Below the pieces are notes generated by a model. It ran no database searches and had not been told where the DNA came from. It saw only the letters and a program-made list of their open reading frames with translations. From Kappaphycus alvarezii (Eukaryota; Rhodophyta; Florideophyceae; Gigartinales; Solieriaceae), in contig NADL03000462.1 in NCBI GenBank assembly GCA_002205965.3, positions 753,001 through 817,000 on the forward strand: a stretch of DNA of 64,000 bases, read 5' to 3'. The translations under genes and the position numbers were made by a program. Below are positions 55,449-64,000 of this stretch, piece after piece; position 1 is the stretch's first letter, and each line of letters starts with the position of its first letter.

Positions 55449-55875
55449 CTGGCAGAGGTAGATCGCGGTGCTCTGCGGGTCAGTGAGGAAAGCTGAAGAT
55501 GAAAGGGAAAACAGGGGGAGTAGGGAGGGAGCGAGACGGAACAAAAGAAGAAGGAAGAGAAAAGAGAGGGGGGTCTAGGGTTGGGGATGAGGTTCGCGAG
55601 AAGAAAGCAAAGGCGGAAAGGAAGAACGGAGATCGCAAGGCCACGCTTCTTACCCCTCAGGCGACTTTACCCAGCCCTTGCGTAAGTGACTTCGCCCCTC
55701 GCCGTCGTCTCGCGCGCTCCCGCGAGTATACTGTCAGTCTTATTGCACCGCGGAACGTCTCAGCGTTCTCTTGCTCGCCGACGGGGAAGGACTCGGACAC
55801 AAACGCAAGGGAAAGGAGAAGGCTCCGGAGTTGGTGAGTGCAGTGGTGGGGAGGAGAAGCCCCCAGAGTTGGTAC
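55449..55875. other. Upstream region of the H3-tail gene
   Basis: A long purine tract on the plus strand (55496-55572), which is a pyrimidine-rich leader for the minus-strand gene. It could equally be the polypurine tract of the neighbouring Ty3/gypsy element, but no LTR start pairs with it. 55640-55875 contains GGAGAAGGCTCCGGAG-type units also found in the repeat that follows. Confidence 0.4.
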
Positions 55876-56238
55876 GTGAGTAGTGGGAAGGAGAAGGCTC
55901 CGGAGAGGGTGGCGCAGCGTGAACAGGGAAGCGAGGGTCTGAAGGAAAGGAAACAATTTGGCCGCTCACTGTATTTGTGCGATACTGCCGGGGGGCGTAT
56001 GATACATAGATTACTGTATGTCAAGTATAGTACTGTACAGCGCCGCACCCTGGGGGAGATACGTCTAGAGGTTTCCAGCCGTATCTCCCCAGTGCATGCC
56101 AAGAGAAGGGTGGGGTTTGAGGCACGGCAAATTACAGTACTTATACCACTGTGCTGTGCTGCGCCCATGATAGAGGGAGGTAGGTTACGCTTGGCCTAAA
56201 CAGGACAGGAAGGAATAAAGGAGAAATAACAAGCATTA
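55876..56238 (+). repeat. Direct repeat, right copy
   Basis: Same-orientation partner of 49024-49466, ending in the terminal module (56131-56238) with tip AACAAGCATTA. It includes a TACAGT cluster at 56029-56041. It lies about 430 bp upstream of the H3-tail gene start and may supply its promoter. Confidence 0.85.
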
Positions 56239-56880
56239 AAAGACTGTTGAAACCAATAGACAAACTGCGCTGTGTGCTTGCTCGCACACTGGGGAATTTT
56301 GACCCTTCTGGGATTTAATGTAAGCGTGGTCTCTACATTACGAGACTCGCTCTCGACTCCCTTGGAGCGGAATCCCCGGCCACTATTCTGTTTCTGGAAA
56401 CATTCATTCCTCGGATTGCGACCAGATAACCCACCCAGACGCGACTATTGGCATGCGAATCTATCAGCGTCTCAGCTGTGTTCTGTGGTCCTCGGTGGCT
56501 ATGGCCATCTTTTACTGCGCCCCATTACACCTGACCGAAGTTGGCCATCCCTTTAGTTCAGATTTGCAACTCCAAATGGGTTCCAACCAATCCATACATC
56601 TCAATAAAGACACACCCCTCTTCCCCCAGTTATTTCATTACTTAATGGTCGGTCAGTGAGTGTACAGTCCAGAAACATCTTGAATACAGTAGTAAAGTAA
56701 TTGATTCTTTACTTCATGGCTTATGAGGGAATACAAGTCCTAGCTAACAGTGTAAGATGAGACAGTAGAAGTTCATCGGTTCCCAACTTGGAAGTACGCG
56801 CTAGAATAGATGTTGCAATGGTAGACCATATGGTCGAATAGATTCGTTGCCGGAAACTGTAAAACGCCACTACACGACAC
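56239..56880. other. Intergenic DNA, nothing recognised
   Basis: No frame with family features. A TCGGTCAGT-x-x-GTGTACA string at 56650-56665 is similar to one at 44537-44553, hinting at a shared old repeat on the outer sides of the nested block. Confidence 0.4.
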
Positions 56881-57285
56881 AACTTCCTCTGGAACCTCCT
56901 CACGACCGACGTCTACCTACTTGCTGGCCTCGCTCACAGACAGGAAGTTTCAAATCCCGTGCCGGGTTCAGACCTTCGACGATCCGACATCCTCGTTCAA
57001 TGTGCACCAGAACCTACCGAAACGCTTCATGCGCTGTCGCAAGTCGCCTGCGATATCACTATCCGCAAGCCCATGGCCCGATACTTCCTCAAACAATCTG
57101 CATGGGCACCCTGCGAGGCAGCTGAACCGGCATATGTAGACGACCTAAAGACTTTCGACCGCTCAGCGGGAGCTGCGTTTAACCTGAGCTCGGATGCAAC
57201 TTTTTTCAAGCTTGTTTTTCATCTTGTTCCGCTCGCTTTGGTCTCCGTTGCGCCTAGTGTCCTAGTAGGTGACAAACTTAAATAG
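56881..57285 (+). pseudogene. Non-LTR element fragment, endonuclease-like end
   Basis: The frame 56959-57285 has LRRSDILVQ followed after about 18 residues by VACDITIRKPM, which aligns with ARPADILVH and VAYDITVSSPF at the end of copy B (48.1-48.2 kb). Nothing of the RT is present here, so it is a 5'-truncated copy of the same family. Confidence 0.55.
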
Positions 57286-57324
57286 TAATTTCGTAAGTCC
57301 AGTCCTTTTGACGAAACAGCAGCG

Positions 57325-57716
57325 TCAGTAGAGGGTTTACTCAAAGCCAAATTTCGTTAAGATATGGTACCTTTGTGGTTGATAATTCACAACTCACCAT
57401 ATTTTAACGGAATTTACCAGCCACATGTGATAACTTTGATCCAATAACAAAATTCATTTCGTTAACATTTTATCATAAACTGGTTTCGACAACATGGCGA
57501 AATATGATCAAAAAACGAAATTGTCGCACTGTGAACTTTGCGCAAGCTATGGGCGGGATTTTCTACAGTGCAAAAGTGAAAATATTACCCTTTACGCAAA
57601 GTTAACCACATTTAAAATTTGCGTAAACTCTAAAATGTAACCACATCTCCAAATATGGTATCCTCTCATAGCTAACCATATGTTAACGAAGTTTGGCTTT
57701 GCACAGACTCTGTAAT
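57325..57716. mobile_element. MITE with inverted ends
   Basis: CAAAGCCAAATTTCGTTAA at 57342-57360 and its inverse at 57684-57702 (one difference) sit just inside ends beginning CAGTAGAGG (left) and CAGAGTCTG (right, inverse). The right end abuts TA. The body is AT-rich and non-coding and includes ACGCAAA/TTTGCGT and GTTAAC units. The CAGT-start and TA site suggest a Tc1/pogo-powered element. Confidence 0.6.
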
Positions 57717-57842
57717 ATTAAAAAAAAAGTGAGGATGAAAAAAATGCGGAAGTTTGAAATTTTTATTTTGTTAATTTAATTATTACGCATCGACATACAG
57801 AATGATCTACTGCCCTCTATTCCCAGTGCCTAAGGTCGTACT

Positions 57843-59300
57843 TTGATTCTCAAAACAACGCAAATTTTAATACTTAATGCTTGCGTTATCAATGTTTTCA
57901 TCAATATTTGCGTAGGTCATCAATATTTGCACAGTTCTGCCAACACGAGTAACGGAGTTGCGCATGACTTTACGGTACTTAAGCCCCTTCTCAAAAACAC
58001 TGCAACAACCGTCATTCCCCGAAGATCCAAACCCAACAACCATCCCCGACCCCTCTGGGACTCCCTGCGCTCCCGCTCGTTGAACCCCTTCCAAGCTCGT
58101 ACGCCGCCGCTCCCCGCTATCTCGGCCGCCGAAAGTGGTAAGGTCGCTGGAAGTACCGCAGCAGCTGAAAGTACACCCCCTGGTGCCCCTTTCCGGCCCG
58201 ACGCTTCCCTCGTCAAGGACAGCAGGCTGCTGAGCCCTGCCGCCCCACTACTCCGCCATCCGAGGACATTTCGGACTTTCCAGTCCCTACTACGCACCCT
58301 GATCAGTCCTCGGGTTCCCCTCCGGTGGTGACCAAGCGTCGTTGCCCGGAGCGCATTGCAAACCCCGACGCGGAAGGTGACCGACTGGACACCCTTATGA
58401 CACGTTTTCCTTCGCAGGCCTTGTGCTAACGTCGGCCTTTGGTCCGCTCCCCGACGCCCTTACGCTATATCCGGTACCGGCCGCGACTCTGTGTCCAACG
58501 ACGCAAGCCGTGGACAATGCCGCCCTCTACATGTCGGCATGAGCTGCGCAATTTTCCCGGTCAGCCCCCCTGCATCTTCAACACACCCTCCAGCTGATTG
58601 TGTGTCCACGAACGGACTTGAAACTGACTCTCTCCCTCCCCTCAGCCCTGAGAAGCTGTCACGCTGCGTGGAGGCACTGTGCGCTGACGCCCGGTGTGGC
58701 AAGGCTATGCGCTCCCTCCATGATTCCCCGCTGGCTGATGTCAATAACCCTGGCGCACTCGCACAACTCCGTGACCCTCACCCTGCTCCAGCTCGGCTGA
58801 TTTTTCCACTTCCACTTCACAGCCTCCATCCACCCCCCTGCATTACGGATGCTGCAGTCGCACGGACTGCTGGCCGGAATCCCACTTGATTCTGCCGCGA
58901 GCCCGGAATTTACGCCCTCACAATGGTTCCATCTGCCGGCCACGACCTCCCTCAGCCCCGAGAGTGGTGTCACAGGCATCAGTGTCTTGACGAAACTAGT
59001 CACACGCATAGCCAATGGGGAGCTCCCGGTCGACATCCTCCTCCTGCTCTCCGCCCACCCTGCTACCCATCCAGCCGAACCCTGGAAAGATATGCCCAAT
59101 CGCAGTGGGTTCCGTCCTCTGGAGCCTAGTCAGCAAGACCCTGCTCCCTTCGGCGATTGAAGCCTCCCGTGAGTTCCTAGCCCCTTTCCAGACGGCTAAC
59201 GGCATCAAGACAGGCATCGATGCCATCATTCACGACACCAGAATTAATCTCCAACAGGTCCCCTATCACCCACACGTCGCCATGGTCCTCATTTGATGCA
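57843..59300 (+). pseudogene. Non-LTR retrotransposon copy C, 5' portion
   Basis: 58491-58889 contains ALCADARCGKAMRSLHDSPLADVNNPGALAQLRDPHPAP, matching LAADAQYGRAMRTLHQSHIADVRDP of copy B. 58849-59160 contains LSPESGVTGISVLTKLVTRIANGELP, matching copy B near 46340-46420, and 59015-59296 continues KICPIAVGSVLWSLVSKTLL and EFLAPFQTANGIKTGIDAIIHD. The element stops just before the first catalytic Asp motif. An AARRR-type alignment shows it is the same family as copy B, with frameshifts. Confidence 0.7.
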
Positions 59301-60131
59301 TAAAATGCCTTCAATTTTGTTGATCGGCAATCGACGTTAGAACTACTACCGACACGAGCCCAAACACTCGCTCGCTTCGTGAAAATGCCTTATGGTCGCA
59401 CGGAAACACCCTTGCTCATCCAAGACCGCGACTGTACTACTATTTGTTAGTACCCAGGGCACGCAACAGGGTGACCTGACGGACAGTGTAGTTTAATTTA
59501 ATTTAATGCTGGTACCTCCTAAACTAACGAGACAAGCGTGCGCGGCGCCGCTCTCGACATCTTCTAAGGACTCTTGCGCTTAGTCACTGTAGCTTCGGCA
59601 ATGCTGTGAATACCATATTATGATCTCAACAGCAAGGGACCTACAATTCAATATTTGTCAGTTACATTGACAGCCGACAGTACGCGGACTATTCATGCAC
59701 TCTACCCTTTTGGGCAGAGATCAATTCAAGTAAAATTTGTAGGGTTGCATTAACCTACACCCTAAGTACAGTATTTAGAGAGGTACTTTTAAACAGCAGT
59801 CCAGATTCGGAATCACCACTCGATAGTATAAAAACGTCGACACCAGACGACTCAGTAAAATCCGGGCAGACCGCTAGGATCTATATCTCTACCTGTGAAT
59901 AAGACTGCATAAAATCCTACTACGGTATCTGAAAAATGTTTGGCAATTGAGCTCCCGTAGCGGCGCCCACTTAATGAGAAAAATTGTTAGCGCCAGACCA
60001 AGCTTGCAAAAAGAGTCGTAAGGTTCTTCTAACCAGCGCCACTTGTGCGATAACAACCCTCAACAGCCACATAGACTTCTGAAGTAGTTTTCGAAGATTA
60101 TGCGATCGCTGGCAACCAATCTATTGTAGAA
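59301..60131. other. Intergenic DNA with a possible RT remnant at its start
   Basis: 59300-59480 may continue copy C (CIKCLQFC-like text and a THATG-type string before QQGDL at 59466-59480), after which no gene or element is recognised. Confidence 0.35.
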
Positions 60132-61030
60132 TTACTTATTTACAGTCAAAAATCCACGAGGTAGCTTCTTTTCCGGAATAATTGCTTTCAAAAATTCTAG
60201 GGAGCCTTGATATCTCTTGTCCAATATTATTCTCCATGAATTACCATACTTGTCGCAGTGGAAATCACTGTTATCAATTGAGCCATCACCTCGGCGCTTC
60301 ACAAACTCTGAAAGATGCAATTATTTCTGGCGATGTAAAATTTCCAGGTCCGAAACTGATCTCGGGTAGTGATCACTCGCGCCAATGCAAATACCATGCA
60401 CCAACATCGACACCTCCACCTTATATCCATAAAACTTATATTTTCCGCTGTAATACTTCTTTCCCACTTCAATATTCCCACTTGGACGAAAAGAATGGTG
60501 AGTAGTAACATCCGTAGCATAGCGAGCCTCCGGAAAGTTTTTGAACAACTGCTGACCCCCATGAAGCTGTTTCATAGTAAAAACGTGCCTCTATCTATCT
60601 TAAAATATTGATAACAGTACTCGAAATTATTGAACAAGAATTTCTTCACTAGACGCTCCAATGTCAGCGCTTTCATTCTAAATACTTTGACTAAGATTTG
60701 CCACTGGCCTCTGTGCTTAATAATGGTGAACAAAATGAGAAGTGCATCTTTTACCGGTGACCTTGGTTCTCTGCCCATTCCTACATTGTGCGTGCGACTT
60801 ATGAGCTTTTACAGGTCAGGCCATAGTGACGCGAACCGATCTGAGGAAAAAGTAATCATCCCCGCAATGTCTTCAGCCCCACTTTCGTCTTGGAATCGGT
60901 CAAAAATTGGGCAGGAAGAATCAGCGTTATCCTCATCTGTTTCTACTCTACGTGTGCAGCTCTATTTCTCAATATCGTTTCCCTCGCCATTGCAGCATCT
61001 GATAGAAGCTGGAGGGAAGCGGAGGCTTGT
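60132..61030 (-). pseudogene. PIF/Harbinger-type DDE transposase relic
   Basis: Minus-strand frames give, in order, an N-terminal region (FDRFQDESG, then FSSDRFASLWPDLY, near 60800-60900), a helix-turn-helix-like block (GREPRSPVKDALLILFTII, TLERLVKKFLF, 60640-60778), and the DDE core at 60321-60575: YATDVTTHHSFRPSG (first Asp), YYSGKYKFYGYKVEVSML, HYPRSVSDLEIL (second Asp). The C-terminal stretch at 60132-60320 has SWRIILDKRYQGSLEFLKAIIPEKKLPRGFL, the family's D-K-x-Y-Q-G motif. Frame changes near 60570 and 60310 break it. This DDE_4-like set of motifs is shared by Harbinger and related elements of algae and oomycetes. Confidence 0.7.
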
Positions 61031-61040
61031 GCAGGCGTAA

Positions 61041-61960
61041 TGTTGTAAGTGGGGACATGTTCGTCTTCAACTTGGTCGAATGGAGGGGTGGTTGGGGATC
61101 CTTAGGAGGCGAGCGCCAATGCCGTATTTGTAGTGGAGCAAAGGAACGGTGTGTAAAGAATCATAAAGAGTGTTACTAGCCATCGGTTTTAAAATGTGGT
61201 TTTAGAATCGAGAGGGGGGCTTTTTGCGTGTTGCACCTTCATGGCTCTATTTGGGGCTGTTTGGTTTTTTTGTGGTCACTGCTGTATAACAGAACTACAT
61301 GCACTCAATTGCATATTTCGTGAGTCAATTTTGAAATGATTGCGTGCGCGCGAGATTCACAAAAGATCGAGCGATTACTGTATTATCCCCTTATTACCTG
61401 ATATGTGCAGTTTGACCTCCTTCTTGGAGAAACTACTGTGAGCTTGGTACAAACATAGTAATCAGAACTCTATTTAGTTTAATACTTTTGCGTAAATCGG
61501 GAATGGAATTTTATTGGCTATTACGCCACTACCTGGTCATATTCGGTGTCAATCTAAAGGGCGATATTAATTGCGTCCAACCCATGATATGACATATATC
61601 TTCGGAGGAGTACCGGAACTTTATTCGAAAATCTGGGAAAATCTGCAGTATTTAATTCAGAATATAAAAAGGGATAGTCTCAGGATAAACCTCAAATCAA
61701 CTTGAAAATCCTGTACTTACGGCAGTGGGTGGCACGATATAGTACCACCCCGGTACAAAGCTTCAGGTATAGCACAATTTTGAAGTGCGCTTTATTCAGT
61801 TCATGAATTGAAGGAGGTCTATCATGTCGGATTACAAGATCCTGGTAGAATTTCGCTGATCAACAGCTGGCGAGTACATTTCCTGGATTCTTCCCTCTCC
61901 CTTTCATTAAAACAACGTTTTGCCTTCTGGAGGTAATGCGATGCATCCCTCATGTTGGTA
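61041..61960. other. Intergenic DNA, nothing recognised
   Basis: AT-rich with no coding evidence. May include ends of the two transposons on either side; no inverted repeats were found by eye. A small palindrome GTACCACCCCGGTAC lies at 61741-61755. Confidence 0.4.
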
Positions 61961-63632
61961 TCATACGCCCAACGTCAATTTGAGCCATAGTGTCACTCCC
62001 TGGAGGCAGTGGTGCTGAAAGCACGACAAAACCGTCGTCATCAGACTGATTCTCCCGATTAACAAATTTTACACTCTCTAGGAAATTCTCCAATACAAGC
62101 GCGTCTTCAACCAGTTCCTTGGTTACTTCGAAATTCTGTTCAATACTAAACCTACTTCGTACATCGTTTTCAGTAACAGGCTACATGACTTGTTGGTACT
62201 TCGTATCAGCCCAATTTAAAGACAAGCTTAATCTTTTTAGCATCATTAGAACCTCTTTGGTTTCTGTCTCGTCGAGATGTACACTCACATCCCCTCATGT
62301 GACGTTAACTGCACATCATGTTGCGCTGGTAATCATCTAGAACTCACCTAACATCGACTAATTGAGTGCGCTATGTCACTTAATTCCAAGATGAAACCAC
62401 CATGTGAAGCACATCAACCATATGAGGTTCAAAACTTTCCTTTAAACCTCTCAAACCTGCACTAAGACTATTATTGTTCTTTCTTCTCTGCTGCTGTATT
62501 TCTATGTCGTCGATGATCGCTCGCAGGAGAAGTTGTCGATACCGAGTTTTGAAAGCTGCAATTATTCCAAGGTCCATTGGTTGATGAACGGCAGTGCAGC
62601 TCGGTGGAAATGCCATGATTGTTTCCTGCTCTCTAACTTCCTGCAAGTCCGTACCATGAGGTTCAAAGTTGTACCTAATTAAAGCAACAGGAGTCGATGT
62701 TGTTCTTCTTATGAATGGTAGGAACACAAAATAAAACCACTTGCGAAAAGTAACGGTGTCAGACCATGCTTTCTTCTGACTAAAGTAGGGAACCGGGGGA
62801 CATCAAGTTTGATTTAATAAAATTAATAGAAAGTCTTTAGGCGATAAGGTTTAAAGACTAATGGAAACATCGAGGGTTTTCAGATTATCCAATGACTTCC
62901 ATGGGTAATTTCTGGGTGACATTTGCATTGGTGCATACGTAGGCAGTGATACGTTCTTTGCTCTTCATTTATTTTGTACCTATTACTGTTTTACGGTCTT
63001 CTTCTTCAACTATGTAGGTTTTGCGGGGAAGCAGTTTGTAGAAAAGGCCGATTTTATCAACGTTGTAGATAAAATATACGTCCTACGCCGATAACTTCTC
63101 TCTCAATTCCTCCATTTCTTTTGCCACGGGCATCGCAAATGCACTGAAATCCTCTACACCTAAAGCATTGGATCTTAAGCTATTGAGTTAAATATACTTT
63201 TGCACCCATCCAATAGGAGCTCTATATCTTTGCAGTCTAGTTTATTCATCGCACACCTTGTTCTCCATTGCATTAGATAAGCGGTTTAGTATCATCAGTG
63301 CTTTGTGCTGTAGAACTGGCTGCGTTACTGGCATCTTCAATGATCAGGCAAAAATGAACGAGCTGTAGCAAGTGGTCTTCAATAGTCGGATATGCAGGCG
63401 GTCGTAAAGATTTTCGAGGCAACGCCAGCCCCTTGGACTCAACTTGCTTGAGAAGGCTCGTTGCTCGCTTCTGGAGAGCGAAGACAGTTCTTAGAGAGAG
63501 GTAAAACTTTTTCATAATCACAAATGCTGTTTGTCCCGTGGTGAGCAGCCGTGATGCTTCGATTTGTTCAGTAAGATTGAGGTTGGTTCTTTTGGTCCGG
63601 CTTTTGGTTTGAGATTTCGCGACGGGAGCCAT
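61961..63632 (-). pseudogene. Pogo/Tigger-type (DDE_1) transposase relic
   Basis: ATG 63632 opens a CENP-B-like DNA-binding region (LTEQIEASRLLTTGQTAFVIMKKFYLS, then PTIEDHLLQLVHF). The minus strand near 63000-63070 reads VYNVDKIGLFYKLLPRKTY, the pogo motif containing the first catalytic Asp (usually YNVDETGLF). 62727-62380 reads FPPSCTAVHQPMDLGIIAAFKTRYRQLL, the LPPNTT-x-x-QPMD-GI motif. A possible acidic tail lies at 62110-61970 (LVEDALVLENFLES). The stretch between has several stops, so the gene is dead. Confidence 0.75.
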
Positions 63633-64000
63633 CGCAATGGTTCGAGGATTTGAAGCGCGAGACCTTGTCGGAATATTAGGGAAATTTGGAGGAACTGAGC
63701 AGTAATGACTTTATCAGAGATACAGAGAAAGTTCTGGATGATTGTTTCCGCGCCAAATGCTATTAGTTTTGGTGCTTCCAAAATCCCGTAAAAACTGTGC
63801 CAACGGTTCTGTAGTAGCGGTATATAGAAGTTGGCCCTATTCAAACGAGCACTATATCGTGACTACCCCCTGTAATGCCGAAATGGTCCCTTACGTTGAT
63901 GAATACTGTACTGTTAAAATATACCCCAATACTGTAATCCCAGAACCACATTACGGGGACGCACTGTCCTAACAAGTAACACTGTTGCACGAGCGTGCGG
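63633..64000. other. Window end, no gene seen
   Basis: Upstream side of the pogo transposase relic. No inverted terminal repeat recognised. Short ACTGTAA units occur near 63907-63945. Confidence 0.4.

Noticed and set aside
55496-55572. Purine tract taken as the polypurine tract of the gypsy element
   Set aside because: It lies about 300 bp from the downstream repeat and no LTR-like TG start follows it directly; equally explained as the pyrimidine-rich leader of the H3-tail gene.

Overview
This is a stretch of eukaryotic nuclear DNA in which small islands of single-copy, apparently intronless protein genes sit in a sea of decayed transposable elements. The content (NSF, guanylate kinase, a plastid-type MATE transporter, a sucrose-phosphatase-like protein, intronless genes in tight clusters, Ty3/gypsy, Ty1/copia, non-LTR, Tc1/mariner, hAT, MULE, Harbinger and pogo relics) fits a multicellular red alga such as Chondrus crispus best. 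That assignment is inference from gene structure and content, not from a marker sequence.

Layout. 1-2460 is a broken Ty3/gypsy pol gene. 2461-8940 is AT-rich DNA with the tail of a copia element near 5 kb and no gene I can support. 8945-10619 is a dead Tc1/mariner transposase split by an 799-bp solo LTR. The first gene island (12.4-18.6 kb) holds a G-patch protein with a HAD-like C-terminus, and NSF. Then follow a Tc1 element with inner and outer repeats at each end (18.9-20.5 kb), the C-terminal two thirds of a hAT transposase (20.5-21.9 kb), and one Tc1 element inserted inside another (23.0-26.0 kb). A MULE transposase relic (26.3-28.9 kb, minus) adjoins a J-domain-like protein gene (29.0-30.2 kb, minus). 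30.2-34.7 kb is gene-poor.

The second gene island (34.7-43.2 kb) contains a HAPSTR1-like (C16orf72/UPF0472) gene, a decayed non-LTR element, guanylate kinase, a degenerate sucrose-phosphatase-like HAD protein divergent from it, and a DinF-type MATE transporter. Short upstream regions of three of these genes each carry one exact copy of the palindrome GTACAGTACTGTAC.

The third block (44.7-59.3 kb) is a nested repeat complex: a non-LTR retrotransposon with a C-terminal endonuclease-like motif, a 726-bp foldback palindrome, a Ty3/gypsy element, and, downstream of and convergent with it, a 359-codon gene whose product begins with a near copy of the histone H3 tail (21 of the first 28 H3 residues identical, including K9-S10, with K4R, R8A, K14A, K18G and K27I) but lacks the histone fold. 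It carries instead a domain ending in a possible Cys/His/Asp protease site. This H3-tail mimic is the most unusual item in the window. The last 4 kb holds relics of a Harbinger-type and a pogo-type DDE transposase.
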